Shown: one piece after another, positions 9,236-17,594 of the stretch | Numbering within the stretch: position 1 is the first letter of the stretch | Layout: each line of letters begins with the position of its first letter | DNA from: Clostridiales bacterium UBA7001 | GTDB taxonomy: Bacteria; Bacillota; Clostridia; TANB77; CAG-508 | Direction of reading: 5' to 3' | Length of the DNA: 64,000 nt | Assembly: GCA_002449785.1 (NCBI GenBank) | Contig: DJXP01000019.1 | Location: 117,521-181,520 of the forward strand | Made by a program: the position numbers and the translations under genes | Notes under the pieces: generated by a model | Databases searched by the model: none | What the model was told of the DNA's origin: nothing | What the model saw: only the letters and a program-made list of their open reading frames with translations

Positions 9236-9264
9236 TTACAAATTAACAATTATTATTGTATAAT
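9236..9264 (+). promoter_or_regulatory. Candidate promoter of the ABC transporter genes
   Basis: TTACAA, a 17-bp spacer and TATAAT lie about 50 bp upstream of the ATPase start. Confidence 0.6.
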
Positions 9265-9315
9265 TAAAAAAATAATATATAATTTTATATATAAATTATT
9301 ATAATAGAGGTTTTT

Positions 9316-10035
9316 ATGATAGAGATTAAAAATGTAAGCCAGTCATATGTAAAAGGTAAAAAAACAATTGACAATATGAACTTAAAAATAGATGATGGAA
9401 TAATTTTTGGATTTATTGGGCCAAATGGAGCGGGTAAAACTACAACAATAGAAATGATTACTGGAATTTTAGATATTGATGAAGGAGATATTTTAATTGA
9501 TAATCAAAGTATAATTTCAAATCCAATAAGTGCCAAAAAACTTTTTGGATTTGTGCCAGATACTCCGGATGCATTTGAAAAATTAACAGGAATAGAATAT
9601 TTGAATTTTATTGGAGATATTTATGAAGTATCTCAAGAAAATAGAAAACTGATGATTGAGGATTTAGCTAAAAGGTTTGAAATATATGATAGTTTGCAAG
9701 ATAGAATACAGAGTTATTCACATGGTATGAAGCAAAAATTATTAATTATAAGTGTTTTATTATATAATCCTAAGAATTGGATATTAGATGAGCCCATGAC
9801 AGGACTTGATCCTAAAGCTTCATATATATTAAAAAATTTAATGAAAGAACATAGTCAAAAAGGAAATACTGTATTTTTTTCAACACATGTTTTAGAAGTA
9901 GCAGAAAAACTATGTGATAAAATTGCTGTAATAGATAAAGGCAAAATCATTTTTGTAGGTACAGTAGATGAGCTTAAGGAAAAATCTAAAACAAATGCAT
10001 CACTTGAAGAATCATTTTTAAAAATTATTGAATAG
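9316..10035 (+). CDS. ABC transporter ATP-binding protein
   Basis: This 239-residue nucleotide-binding subunit has Walker A GPNGAGKTT at 35-43, a Q-loop region (FGFVPDTPDAFEKLTG), the signature Y-S-H-G-M-K-Q-K-L, Walker B N-W-I-L-D-E-P and the switch His in F-F-S-T-H. The short form and the helical S-H-G-M signature are typical of ABC-2 exporters that move lipids, peptides or drugs. The partner membrane protein follows at 10268, but a 230-bp gap holding a long inverted repeat lies between them. The substrate cannot be told from sequence. Confidence 0.88.
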   Translation: MIEIKNVSQSYVKGKKTIDNMNLKIDDGIIFGFIGPNGAGKTTTIEMITGILDIDEGDILIDNQSIISNPISAKKLFGFVPDTPDAFEKLTGIEYLNFIGDIYEVSQENRKLMIEDLAKRFEIYDSLQDRIQSYSHGMKQKLLIISVLLYNPKNWILDEPMTGLDPKASYILKNLMKEHSQKGNTVFFSTHVLEVAEKLCDKIAVIDKGKIIFVGTVDELKEKSKTNASLEESFLKIIE

Positions 10036-10055
10036 CGGATATTTATAAAACATTT

Positions 10056-10232
10056 TATAGTTGTATTAGCAAATGTATAAATTATTTTTTTCATTCCTTG
10101 TGTGTCGCAATTTTCTTTTAAATATTTTTATATGAAAATTGCTCCAATCGCATTACATTCACTTCGTTCATTTCATTTAATCGCTTACGCGGAATTTTAA
10201 AAAATAATTTATACATTTGTTAATACACTATA
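10056..10232. repeat. Long nested inverted repeat between ABC ATPase and permease
   Basis: The arms 10056-10091 and 10197-10232 are reverse complements over about 35 bp with one indel and one mismatch (core AAATGTATAAATTATTTTTT). A second hairpin with stem GCAATTTTC/GAAAATTGC nests inside, around 10107-10142. The centre is noticeably less AT-rich than its surroundings, for example CACTTCGTTC and GCTTACGCGG. It encodes nothing. It looks like a MITE-type insertion or a strong operon-internal hairpin that would lower permease expression relative to the ATPase. Confidence 0.65.
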
Positions 10233-10267
10233 ATTTATTAACCAATAATACCTAGAAGGAGAATAAA

Positions 10268-11905
10268 GTGCGAACTCTAAATAGTGTAATTTATAAGAAT
10301 TCAAAAAGGAAAAATGAATTAACTACTAAAAATAATAGTATACCACTTGCTGGACTTGCTTTTATTATTGTTTTTTCATTTTTTTCTATTATAATGGTAG
10401 TATTTAGTTATACAGTTACAAGTGGATTATTGAAAATTTCGCAAGCTTATGCATTTATTAATATTTTATTTCTTATGAACTTTTTTATACTATTTACTAA
10501 AAGTGTATTTGAAAGTTTAAATGTTTTGTATTTTGCAAAAGATTTAAGAGTTTTACTTAGAATGCCAATAAAATCCAAAGATATTCTGCATGCAAAATTT
10601 TTAAATATGATTATTTCCGAATATCAAATGGAAACTATTATGCTTGCAGTTCCAATGATAGTATATGGAATATTAACCAAGGTAAATTTTGTTTTTTATA
10701 TTTATATGATTATAGTTTTAGCACTTCTTCCAACTATTCCAATAATGATAACATCTTTAATTATTTCAATTATTATGAGATTTACTAATTTTATAAAAAA
10801 TAAGAATAAAGTTGCATATATAACAATAATATTTACTATAATTATTGCAAGTCTTTTAACGATTGGAATGAATAGCCAAACCACGTTTTCTGTTAATTCT
10901 TTTAGAAATATGATTTTAAGAGCTAATGGACTTGCAGAGACAATATCAGATTATTTTATTTTACTTAAACCAATTATGAATACAATGATTAATTATGATA
11001 GTTTATATGGTTTGCAAAATTTATTATTATATATTATAGAAAATATATTATGTTATCATATTATTTTAAATATAATATCAAAAATCTATTTAAAAGGTGC
11101 AATTGGAACAACAATAAATAGTAATATAGATAAAAATAGAATAAATAATTATTCAGAAAATAATTATAAAAAATATAATAAAAATCTCTCATATATAGTT
11201 AAAGAATTAAAAATATTATTAAGAAGTCCAATATTTTGTATTCAGTGTTTAATAATGCCTCTATTAGATCCTATTATCATTTTGGGAATTATTTTTGGAT
11301 TATTAAAATTTGCAGACAGTGTTGGTATGGATTTAATTAATAGTTTCCGAAGTATTGTAGAATCTGGATTAGGTGGATTTATTTTTCTGGGAACTTCTCA
11401 AGTATTTTTTATGATGAATTTTAGTTCCATAATTGCAGTATCAAGGGAAGGAAAGAATGCTATTATTTTAAAGGTATTACCAATAAGTTTATATAAGCAA
11501 TTCAATTTAAAGATTACAATTGGACTCATAATAAACTTTTTTACAAGTGCTTTAGCTACAATTACATTTTTTATTTTTACAGAGAAATTATTTTTTTCAT
11601 TTATTTTGTTAATAGTTTTAACTATTATGAGTTTAATTAGTGAAAAAGTAAAATTATTTATTGATTTAAAAAATCCTCAGCTTGATTGGAATAGTGAATA
11701 TACAATGATGAAGCAAAATACTAATGTTATGTATGAACTTTTCTATACTGTTGTAATTTCTGGAATTTTATTAATTTTAAGTAAAATAATAAATAGACTT
11801 GGAATATATATTTTTGTTTGTTTGATTTTATTTACTATTATTAATACTTATTTAAGTATATATATAAAAAAACATCAAAAAAAATTATTCAAAAATGTTT
11901 TTTAA
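10268..11905 (+). CDS. ABC transporter permease (ABC-2-like, 545 residues)
   Basis: The polytopic membrane protein has about twelve hydrophobic segments in two halves, separated by a polar Asn/Lys-rich loop near residues 280-310. The sequence around L-R-V-L-L-R-M-P-I-K (after the second helix) and the second-half L-K-I-L-L-R-S-P-I-F resemble large bacitracin/lantibiotic-type export permeases that pair with a short ATPase. The start is GTG with AAGGAG upstream. It is the natural partner of the ATPase at 9316. The substrate is unknown. The family assignment rests on layout and context rather than a diagnostic motif. Confidence 0.75.
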   Translation: MRTLNSVIYKNSKRKNELTTKNNSIPLAGLAFIIVFSFFSIIMVVFSYTVTSGLLKISQAYAFINILFLMNFFILFTKSVFESLNVLYFAKDLRVLLRMPIKSKDILHAKFLNMIISEYQMETIMLAVPMIVYGILTKVNFVFYIYMIIVLALLPTIPIMITSLIISIIMRFTNFIKNKNKVAYITIIFTIIIASLLTIGMNSQTTFSVNSFRNMILRANGLAETISDYFILLKPIMNTMINYDSLYGLQNLLLYIIENILCYHIILNIISKIYLKGAIGTTINSNIDKNRINNYSENNYKKYNKNLSYIVKELKILLRSPIFCIQCLIMPLLDPIIILGIIFGLLKFADSVGMDLINSFRSIVESGLGGFIFLGTSQVFFMMNFSSIIAVSREGKNAIILKVLPISLYKQFNLKITIGLIINFFTSALATITFFIFTEKLFFSFILLIVLTIMSLISEKVKLFIDLKNPQLDWNSEYTMMKQNTNVMYELFYTVVISGILLILSKIINRLGIYIFVCLILFTIINTYLSIYIKKHQKKLFKNVF

Positions 11906-11906
11906 A

Positions 11907-11934
11907 TTGACTTTAAAATTGCTAATGATATAAT
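11907..11934 (+). promoter_or_regulatory. Promoter of the aquaporin gene
   Basis: TTGACT, a 16-bp spacer and TATAAT lie 30 bp upstream of the aquaporin start. Confidence 0.65.
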
Positions 11935-11964
11935 TTAGATAGTAAATAAAAGGAGGTATTTTTT

Positions 11965-12627
11965 ATGAAAAAATACATTAGTGAATTTATTGGAACTTGT
12001 GTATTAGTTCTATTTGGATGTGGAACAGCAGTTGTAACTGGCGCTGATGTTGTAGCAACATCTTTAGCATTTGGTCTTTCAATTGTTGCAATGGCATATG
12101 TAATTGGAAACATTTCAGGATGCCATGTAAATCCTGCAGTTTCTTTAGCAATGCTAATTAATAAAAAAATGGATGTAAAAGAATTTTGCTTATATGTTGT
12201 ATCACAAGTTTTAGGGGCTTTTTTCGGAGTAGCACTATTAAAAATGATTTTAGCAGGAACATTGATGGGAACAGAAGCATTAGGTGCAAATGGATATGGA
12301 GAACTTTCTGCTTCAGGAATATCTTTAGTATCTGCAATTTTAGTTGAAGTAATACTTACATTTGTATTTATTTATACAATTTTAGGAGTAACATCTGATG
12401 ACAAAAAAGGAGCTGTTGCTGGAATTGTTATAGGATTAACTCTTACATTTGTTCATCTTATAGGAATAAACTTAACAGGAACATCTGTAAACCCTGCAAG
12501 AAGCTTAGCACCAGCCGTATTTTTAGGTGGAGAAGCTTTAAAACAAGTTTGGGTATTTATTTTAGCACCATTTGCGGGTTCAGCCATTGCTGCAGTTGTT
12601 TACAAGTTTTTAAATAAAGAAGCTTAA
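11965..12627 (+). CDS. MIP family aquaporin
   Basis: The 220-residue channel protein has six membrane helices and two half-helices carrying the NPA motifs: S-G-C-H-V-N-P-A-V-S in the first half and T-S-V-N-P-A-R-S-L-A-P in the second. The Arg after the second NPA is the conserved filter residue. A His in the fifth helix (F-V-H-L-I-G) and the compact size favour a water-selective AqpZ-like pore over a glycerol facilitator. AGGAGG precedes the ATG. The gene is monocistronic, with its own promoter and terminator. Confidence 0.9.
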   Translation: MKKYISEFIGTCVLVLFGCGTAVVTGADVVATSLAFGLSIVAMAYVIGNISGCHVNPAVSLAMLINKKMDVKEFCLYVVSQVLGAFFGVALLKMILAGTLMGTEALGANGYGELSASGISLVSAILVEVILTFVFIYTILGVTSDDKKGAVAGIVIGLTLTFVHLIGINLTGTSVNPARSLAPAVFLGGEALKQVWVFILAPFAGSAIAAVVYKFLNKEA

Positions 12628-12651
12628 TATAATAAATAAAGAATACTAATG

Positions 12652-12687
12652 AAAGCTATGTATTGTTTTAATATATAGCTTTTTTTA
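12652..12687 (+). terminator. Terminator of the aquaporin gene
   Basis: A stem AAAGCTAT/ATAGCTTT with a 15-base loop is followed by a T run. Confidence 0.75.
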
Positions 12688-12784
12688 TTTTATCGGAAAT
12701 TATACATACTTCCTATAAAATAAAGTCTTAGATAGCATTGAGTATTAGATTATATTTAACATAAAAAATAATTGAAAATGAAAA

Positions 12785-12813
12785 TTGTTATTATTATTCT
12801 ATTATGTTATAAT
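12785..12813 (+). promoter_or_regulatory. Promoter of the 12.8-18.5 kb gene run
   Basis: TTGTTA, a 17-bp spacer and TATAAT with an extended TG (TGTTATAAT) lie 32 bp upstream of the coiled-coil protein gene. No terminator is visible until 18545, so this may drive everything down to the radical SAM genes. Confidence 0.7.
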
Positions 12814-12845
12814 ATTTTAAAATTTATAATATCATAGGAGGTCTA

Positions 12846-13877
12846 ATGGATTTAGAAAACTTTGATTTTAAATCTTATTTAATTCAAATTGGTTTAGAAG
12901 AAAAATATGCTAAAATGCCAGTTGTAATTGAGTTTTTAAAAAATAGATTAAAAGAAGTAAAAGAGGATGACGAATTTGAAATAACTGACCGCGGAATCTT
13001 CTATAAAAATGGTGTAATTCGATTAGAAAGTGGTAAACTACGAATTTCGCCAAATAGTTTTTTTACAGAGAAAAATGATGTATATGTTTATATAGAAGAT
13101 GAGTTTTCTAAATATAAAATATCTGTTTTAGATGAATTTGGAACAATACAAAAAATAATATACAGTAAAAAACATTCGTATGCGGATGAATACGAAAGAG
13201 TCGAAAGATTATATGAGTTAGATACTCCAATTATCGAATCTGTTGTAACTTACAATGAAGAGGAAATATCACAAGATTATATTGCAGATTATGGAGACCC
13301 AGTTAGTTTAAATCCCAATGCTAAGAGCTTTGAAGAAAACTATAACTATTATACTAGAAAATATCCTGAACTTAAAAAATGGTATGATGATAGATATAAA
13401 ATTAGCAATAAAAAAATTAAAGAATATTCTAATAAATTGAAAGATAAACAAAGCGATTTGAGTATTAGGCTTATAAATGAACAAATTGAAAGATTTAATG
13501 GTTATATTGAAGAAGCTAAAAATAGAAAACAAGAATATCAAGAAAAACTTGATTTTAGAATGAGTTTATTTACAAATTGTAATTTTATAAAAAAACTTTT
13601 TTATAAACCATTAATAAAAGATATAAACGAAGAATTTAAGAAAATTGATGAAAAAAATGAATATAAAATAAAATCTGATGATGAAAAACTTAAAATTGAA
13701 CATGAGAAGTTAGATAAAGATTATACCAATCCATTATCTGAAAAAGAAAAAGAACTTGAAACCTTGAAAAATATTATGATAGATAAGAAAGTTGAACTTC
13801 ATAATATTGAAAGAAATATTGGAGATATTATTAAAAAGATTGAAATTATTAAGCTTAAAACGCAAGATATAGAATAA
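12846..13877 (+). CDS. Hypothetical coiled-coil protein
   Basis: The 343-residue protein is not recognised. Residues 1-150 are mixed alpha/beta and acidic. The second half (about 165-343) is almost entirely charged helix (many Lys/Glu, heptad-like spacing), predicted to form long coiled coils, interrupted near 235-250 by F-T-N-C-N-F-I-K-K-L-F-Y. There is no signal peptide or membrane helix, so it is probably cytoplasmic. AGGAGG precedes the ATG. It is first in a same-strand run ending in the radical SAM genes, with an 18-bp gap to the hydrolase gene. A scaffold role is possible but unsupported. Confidence 0.7.
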   Translation: MDLENFDFKSYLIQIGLEEKYAKMPVVIEFLKNRLKEVKEDDEFEITDRGIFYKNGVIRLESGKLRISPNSFFTEKNDVYVYIEDEFSKYKISVLDEFGTIQKIIYSKKHSYADEYERVERLYELDTPIIESVVTYNEEEISQDYIADYGDPVSLNPNAKSFEENYNYYTRKYPELKKWYDDRYKISNKKIKEYSNKLKDKQSDLSIRLINEQIERFNGYIEEAKNRKQEYQEKLDFRMSLFTNCNFIKKLFYKPLIKDINEEFKKIDEKNEYKIKSDDEKLKIEHEKLDKDYTNPLSEKEKELETLKNIMIDKKVELHNIERNIGDIIKKIEIIKLKTQDIE

Positions 13878-13894
13878 TTAAGGAGTAAGTTAAT

Positions 13895-14470
13895 ATGAAA
13901 GATTTAAGTAAAATTAATAAAGTATTGATAAATGTTGATATGGTAAATGGATTTGTAAATATTGGCGCTATGCACGATAAATATATTAATCATATAATAC
14001 CAAAACAAATAAGTTTAATGGAAGAATTTGATAGGGAAGAGCAAAAACTTAATATTATAGTAAAAGACACACATAAAGAAAATTGTATGGAGTTTAATAG
14101 ATATCCTGTACATTGTGTTGAAAATACAGAAGAATCTGAACTTGTAGATGAATTAAAAAAATTTGAAAATGAAAATTCAATTTGCTTTAAGAAAAATTCT
14201 ACTAGTACAATTTATGCAGAAGGATTCTTAGAATTAATAGATAACCTTAAAAATTTACAAGAAGTAATAATAGTAGGATGTTGTACAGATATTTGTATTT
14301 TAAATCTAGCAATACCTCTTAGAAACTATTTTGACCAAAAAGATAGAAATATTGAAATAATTATATATAAAGATTGTGTAGAAACATATGATGCACCAAA
14401 TCATTCAAGGAATGAGTATACTGAAATGGCTTATAAATTAATGACACAAGCAGGAATTAAAATCATTTAA
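13895..14470 (+). CDS. Nicotinamidase/isochorismatase-family cysteine hydrolase
   Basis: The 191-residue enzyme has the family triad: Asp15 in I-N-V-D-M-V-N-G-F, a Lys at 99 or 100 (C-F-K-K-N-S-T-S), and Cys in V-G-C-C-T-D-I-C (129/130, the second being the usual nucleophile position). The metal-binding D-x-H pattern (D58-T-H60) and R-Y-P-V-H-C motif favour nicotinamidase (PncA) over isochorismatase; the reaction would be nicotinamide to nicotinate plus ammonia. An AAGGAG-type ribosome site precedes the start. It lies between the coiled-coil gene and a phosphatase-like fragment. Whether it serves NAD salvage or the downstream cassette is open. Confidence 0.8.
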   Translation: MKDLSKINKVLINVDMVNGFVNIGAMHDKYINHIIPKQISLMEEFDREEQKLNIIVKDTHKENCMEFNRYPVHCVENTEESELVDELKKFENENSICFKKNSTSTIYAEGFLELIDNLKNLQEVIIVGCCTDICILNLAIPLRNYFDQKDRNIEIIIYKDCVETYDAPNHSRNEYTEMAYKLMTQAGIKII

Positions 14471-14475
14471 ATCAG

Positions 14476-14976
14476 GTGGTGGGACTTAGGTTTGTATCTG
14501 AAAATATATATTTAAAAGATTATCCTGAAATAATGGAAATGTTTGAACGAACTACTTCTATTGAACAAAGAGCAGTTTCTTTTAAAGTAAAGGAAGGTTA
14601 CAAAAATAAAATTATTGAGACTTTTAATAATACTTTTGGAAACGATTTTTCACTTTATGAAAAAAAGGATATTATTGATAGTAAACTATTTGGAGACGGA
14701 GTTTCAAATGAATTATTTGAAGAAGCTATTGGAGATTTTATTGCAATAGCGGAAAAATCTAATAAATGCTTATTAACATATGGAGATAATCCTCAATTCT
14801 CACAACATGCAGGTTATACTGATGAGGAAATTTATATTCCATTAGGATTACTAGACTATATACCTACTAGTAAGGTAATAGTAGGACTTGGAATTATTAA
14901 ATTTAGAATGCCTATTAGTTTGGTTATACAATTACACAACCAAAATGCTTTACATAATTGGTTCTTTAATGTATAA
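14476..14976 (+). CDS. Fragment resembling the C-terminus of an alkaline-phosphatase-superfamily protein
   Basis: The frame encodes 166 residues from a GTG start five bases after the preceding stop. The stretch R-A-V-S-F-K-V-K-E-G, then L-F-G-D-G-V, I-G-D-F-I-A-I-A, and especially Y-G-D-N-P-x-F-S-Q-H-A-G-Y-T-x-E-E, resembles the C-terminal half of alkaline-phosphatase-superfamily (PglZ-like) hydrolases, including a metal-ligand His. The N-terminal half with the nucleophile is absent and the last 30 residues do not fit the family. I read it as a truncated or decayed gene, though a small stand-alone protein is possible. The family call is from memory of motifs and is tentative. Confidence 0.45.
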   Translation: MVGLRFVSENIYLKDYPEIMEMFERTTSIEQRAVSFKVKEGYKNKIIETFNNTFGNDFSLYEKKDIIDSKLFGDGVSNELFEEAIGDFIAIAEKSNKCLLTYGDNPQFSQHAGYTDEEIYIPLGLLDYIPTSKVIVGLGIIKFRMPISLVIQLHNQNALHNWFFNV

Positions 14977-15044
14977 TATTCAGTAAAAATATAGAGTAGA
15001 CTACTTTTATATTTTGTTTTGGAGGTGTAAAAAAAAATAGCGAA

Positions 15045-15956
15045 ATGGAAAAGCATATCAATAAATCTGTAAATCTAAAACAAATGGCAATTGAAATGCT
15101 CAAAGAAAATCACATTACTTATGATTGCATTGGAAACAAAGTTTATTATGGAATGGATAGTTTTACAATTCCAATAATGATAGAGGATACAATATTTTAT
15201 TTTAAATTTTTTGTAGATGCATATGAAAATGATATAAATGCTGAAATTAAAATTGTAGAATATATTAAAAGCCAGAACATTACTATTGTTCCAAAATACT
15301 TTTCAAAAGAAAATAAAAAAGTTTTTAAATCACAAAAGTATAATATGGTATTTTATGGAACACAAAGTATTGATGGTAAAACTAATACTCAATTAAATAG
15401 ACAAATAGTCGAAAATATAGTTATTAATATTGCTACTATTCATTCTAAGTTAAAACAATTTGATATGCAAAATATAGATTTAAGGAAGTCATATACTTCA
15501 GAAAGAATACTTAAACTATTTATAAAGAATAATCGATATAACGATTTTAAAAAAATTAATAGCTATATTGAAGAGTTAATGTCAATAAATATAGAATATG
15601 AAAAATTATATCCTATACATGCAGATTTACATATTGGAAATTTTAAAATAATTAATGGAAAACTCGAAGGAATTATAGATTTTTCAAATATTATGGAGGC
15701 ATCATTTGAGTATGATGTTAGTAAGTTTTTTCAAGATATAATAATGAAGGATATTATTAAAATAGATGAATTAGATGATTTAATACATTTATATAGAAAT
15801 ACATCAAAACTGAATTTGAATCTAAAGTGCTTATATGTGAATATAGCATATAATATTTTATTTAGATATTTATATTCAAATGAAGATAATAATGAAAAAA
15901 TATTATTCTCAGTAAAAGAGTTAATAAAATATGCAAATAATCTATATCAAATATGA
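15045..15956 (+). CDS. APH-fold small-molecule kinase (aminoglycoside/choline kinase-like)
   Basis: The 303-residue protein has the kinase-like APH motifs: H-A-D-L-H-I-G-N-F (catalytic loop, Brenner-type H-x-D-x-x-x-x-N) and G-I-I-D-F-S-N (metal-binding Asp). The N-terminal lobe has the expected beta-rich region. The family phosphorylates small molecules such as aminoglycosides, choline, homoserine or sugars. GGAGGTG lies 17 bases before the ATG, rather far, so the exact start is uncertain. Its stop lies 16 bp before the peptide gene, so it probably belongs to the same transcript. The substrate is unknown and resistance should not be assumed. Confidence 0.75.
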   Translation: MEKHINKSVNLKQMAIEMLKENHITYDCIGNKVYYGMDSFTIPIMIEDTIFYFKFFVDAYENDINAEIKIVEYIKSQNITIVPKYFSKENKKVFKSQKYNMVFYGTQSIDGKTNTQLNRQIVENIVINIATIHSKLKQFDMQNIDLRKSYTSERILKLFIKNNRYNDFKKINSYIEELMSINIEYEKLYPIHADLHIGNFKIINGKLEGIIDFSNIMEASFEYDVSKFFQDIIMKDIIKIDELDDLIHLYRNTSKLNLNLKCLYVNIAYNILFRYLYSNEDNNEKILFSVKELIKYANNLYQI

Positions 15957-15972
15957 AAGGGGAATTAATATT

Positions 15973-16299
15973 ATGGATGAAAAAGATAAGGTAAAAGAAA
16001 TGGCAAACGAAATTATTAAAAAAGGAAGCAAAGCACAGAATAGTGAAGAATTTATTAGAACACAATTGAATAGATTTAAAAACTCGATTATTAATTTAGG
16101 ATATTCTAATGAATCTATTGCATTTTTGGAAGAGTTTATAGAAGGAAGCCTTGATATGAGGGAACAAAGAACTAATTCTGGAGAAGAACCTAAAAAGGAT
16201 AACATTTCAACTAAAAGGGAAGAACCCCAAACAACGGGATATAACACAATATCAGGATGTGCAAGTTGTGGTGGAAGTAGGAGAAAATCGAGATGTTAA
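15973..16299 (+). CDS. Candidate RiPP precursor peptide with Cys-rich C-terminus
   Basis: This 108-residue peptide (start chosen at the ATG with AAGGGG upstream) has a charged, helical N-terminal region of about 70 residues (a leader with L-x-x-F-I-E-G-S-L-D). A hydrophilic Pro/Glu/Lys linker follows, and the protein ends in SGCASCGGSRRKSRC. That tail has three Cys, a Gly pair and several Arg/Lys. The stop codon overlaps the start of a HemN-like radical SAM gene, and a second radical SAM gene overlaps that one. Long leader, short Cys/Gly tail and tight coupling to radical SAM enzymes are the hallmarks of ribosomally made, modified peptides. It resembles clostridial Cys-rich peptide families in general form. 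No dedicated protease or exporter is adjacent. Confidence 0.65.
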   Translation: MDEKDKVKEMANEIIKKGSKAQNSEEFIRTQLNRFKNSIINLGYSNESIAFLEEFIEGSLDMREQRTNSGEEPKKDNISTKREEPQTTGYNTISGCASCGGSRRKSRC

Positions 16300-17594
16300 C
16301 AGATGATTTTTTTACTATAGCAAAGGATAATTTTTTATGTAATACTTCATATCCATTAGATAAATACAATTGGAATGAATATAAAACAACTAATAATGTA
16401 GATATTTTCAATAACGAGCATGATTTTAATTTTTACATTCACATTCCATTTTGTGAGAAACTGTGTACATTTTGCGAATACATAAAATATCCTAAAAATG
16501 GTATAGAAAAAGAGAAAGAATATCTACGAATTTTAAAGAGGGATATATACAAATTTATAGAGGAACATAGTCCAATACAGCTTTATGGATTTGATATAGG
16601 AGGAGGAACTCCAACAGTTCTATATGATGATATATTTTCAGAATTAATGGATTTTTGCAAAAGTATTATAGATAGTATTAGTAAAGTAAAAGATATGGAG
16701 CCAAGTATTGAAGCTACATTTAATACTATTACAGAAAAAAAAGCAAAAAAAATATTTAAAGCAGGATTTAGAAGAATTTCTTTGGGAATACAAACAAGAA
16801 ATTCTTCATTTTTAAAGAAAAGCAATAGAGCAGATTTAGAAGATAGTAGTATTATAGAAAAATGTAAGATGCTAAAAGATGTTGGAATTGAAAAAATTAA
16901 TATTGATTTGATGTATGGGTTAGAAAAACAAACTTATGATGATATAAAAGAAACATTAAAGCTTATTGAAATGATTAATCCTGAACAGGTAACTTTATAT
17001 GAGATTAGATATAATTTGTTAAATAAAAAAATTGATATTAATAGGGAATATTTATATAATCAATACTTATTCTTTTATGATAATTTAATAAAAATGGGCT
17101 ATTATGCTAGATTAGGTCAAAATACATTTTCTAAAAATAAGCAGGATTTTGGGTTATCATCTTATCTTAGATATAGAATGATAGACAATGTTTCATATAA
17201 AGGATTTGGAATTGCTGCTCAATCTAAGTCAAAAATTGGTATTAGTTATAATGTAGGGAAAAACAGAAAAAAACTTGATGATTGTTTAAATTTTAATTCA
17301 TTTGGAGAAGAAGATACTTATTTATTACCAAAGGAAGAATTATTAGCAAAGTATATTGCAATTAGTATGTATTACGGAATGTTTAAAATATCAGTAATGC
17401 AAGATATATTAAAAGCAGATCCACTTGATGTATATGGAACAGAGTTTGAATTTTTAAAAAATAATAAATATATTGAAATGAAAGGGGATAACGTATTTTT
17501 AACTGAAACAGGATTTAAATTTTACGGAGCTATTGGAGCTTTGTTTTATTCAAATAAAGTAAAAAAATGGTTATTAGATAAAAATAATGTTTGA
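16293..17594 (+). CDS. HemN-like radical SAM protein
   Basis: The 433-residue enzyme has the radical SAM cluster motif C-x3-C-x2-C at Cys54, Cys58 and Cys61, within F-Y-I-H-I-P-F-C. It also has G-G-G-T-P for SAM binding and the family pattern R-R-I-S-L-G-I-Q-T. This is the coproporphyrinogen oxidase-like (HemN/HemW) branch, which includes HemW, class C methyltransferases and peptide-modifying enzymes. Its start lies 7 bases inside the precursor peptide gene, so the two are translationally coupled. That argues for peptide modification over heme synthesis; no heme gene is nearby. The modification cannot be predicted. Confidence 0.85.
   Translation: MLTDDFFTIAKDNFLCNTSYPLDKYNWNEYKTTNNVDIFNNEHDFNFYIHIPFCEKLCTFCEYIKYPKNGIEKEKEYLRILKRDIYKFIEEHSPIQLYGFDIGGGTPTVLYDDIFSELMDFCKSIIDSISKVKDMEPSIEATFNTITEKKAKKIFKAGFRRISLGIQTRNSSFLKKSNRADLEDSSIIEKCKMLKDVGIEKINIDLMYGLEKQTYDDIKETLKLIEMINPEQVTLYEIRYNLLNKKIDINREYLYNQYLFFYDNLIKMGYYARLGQNTFSKNKQDFGLSSYLRYRMIDNVSYKGFGIAAQSKSKIGISYNVGKNRKKLDDCLNFNSFGEEDTYLLPKEELLAKYIAISMYYGMFKISVMQDILKADPLDVYGTEFEFLKNNKYIEMKGDNVFLTETGFKFYGAIGALFYSNKVKKWLLDKNNV

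Noticed and set aside
15045..15956. Aminoglycoside resistance gene
   Set aside because: Only the general APH fold motifs are visible; the family includes many metabolic kinases, so resistance is not supported.
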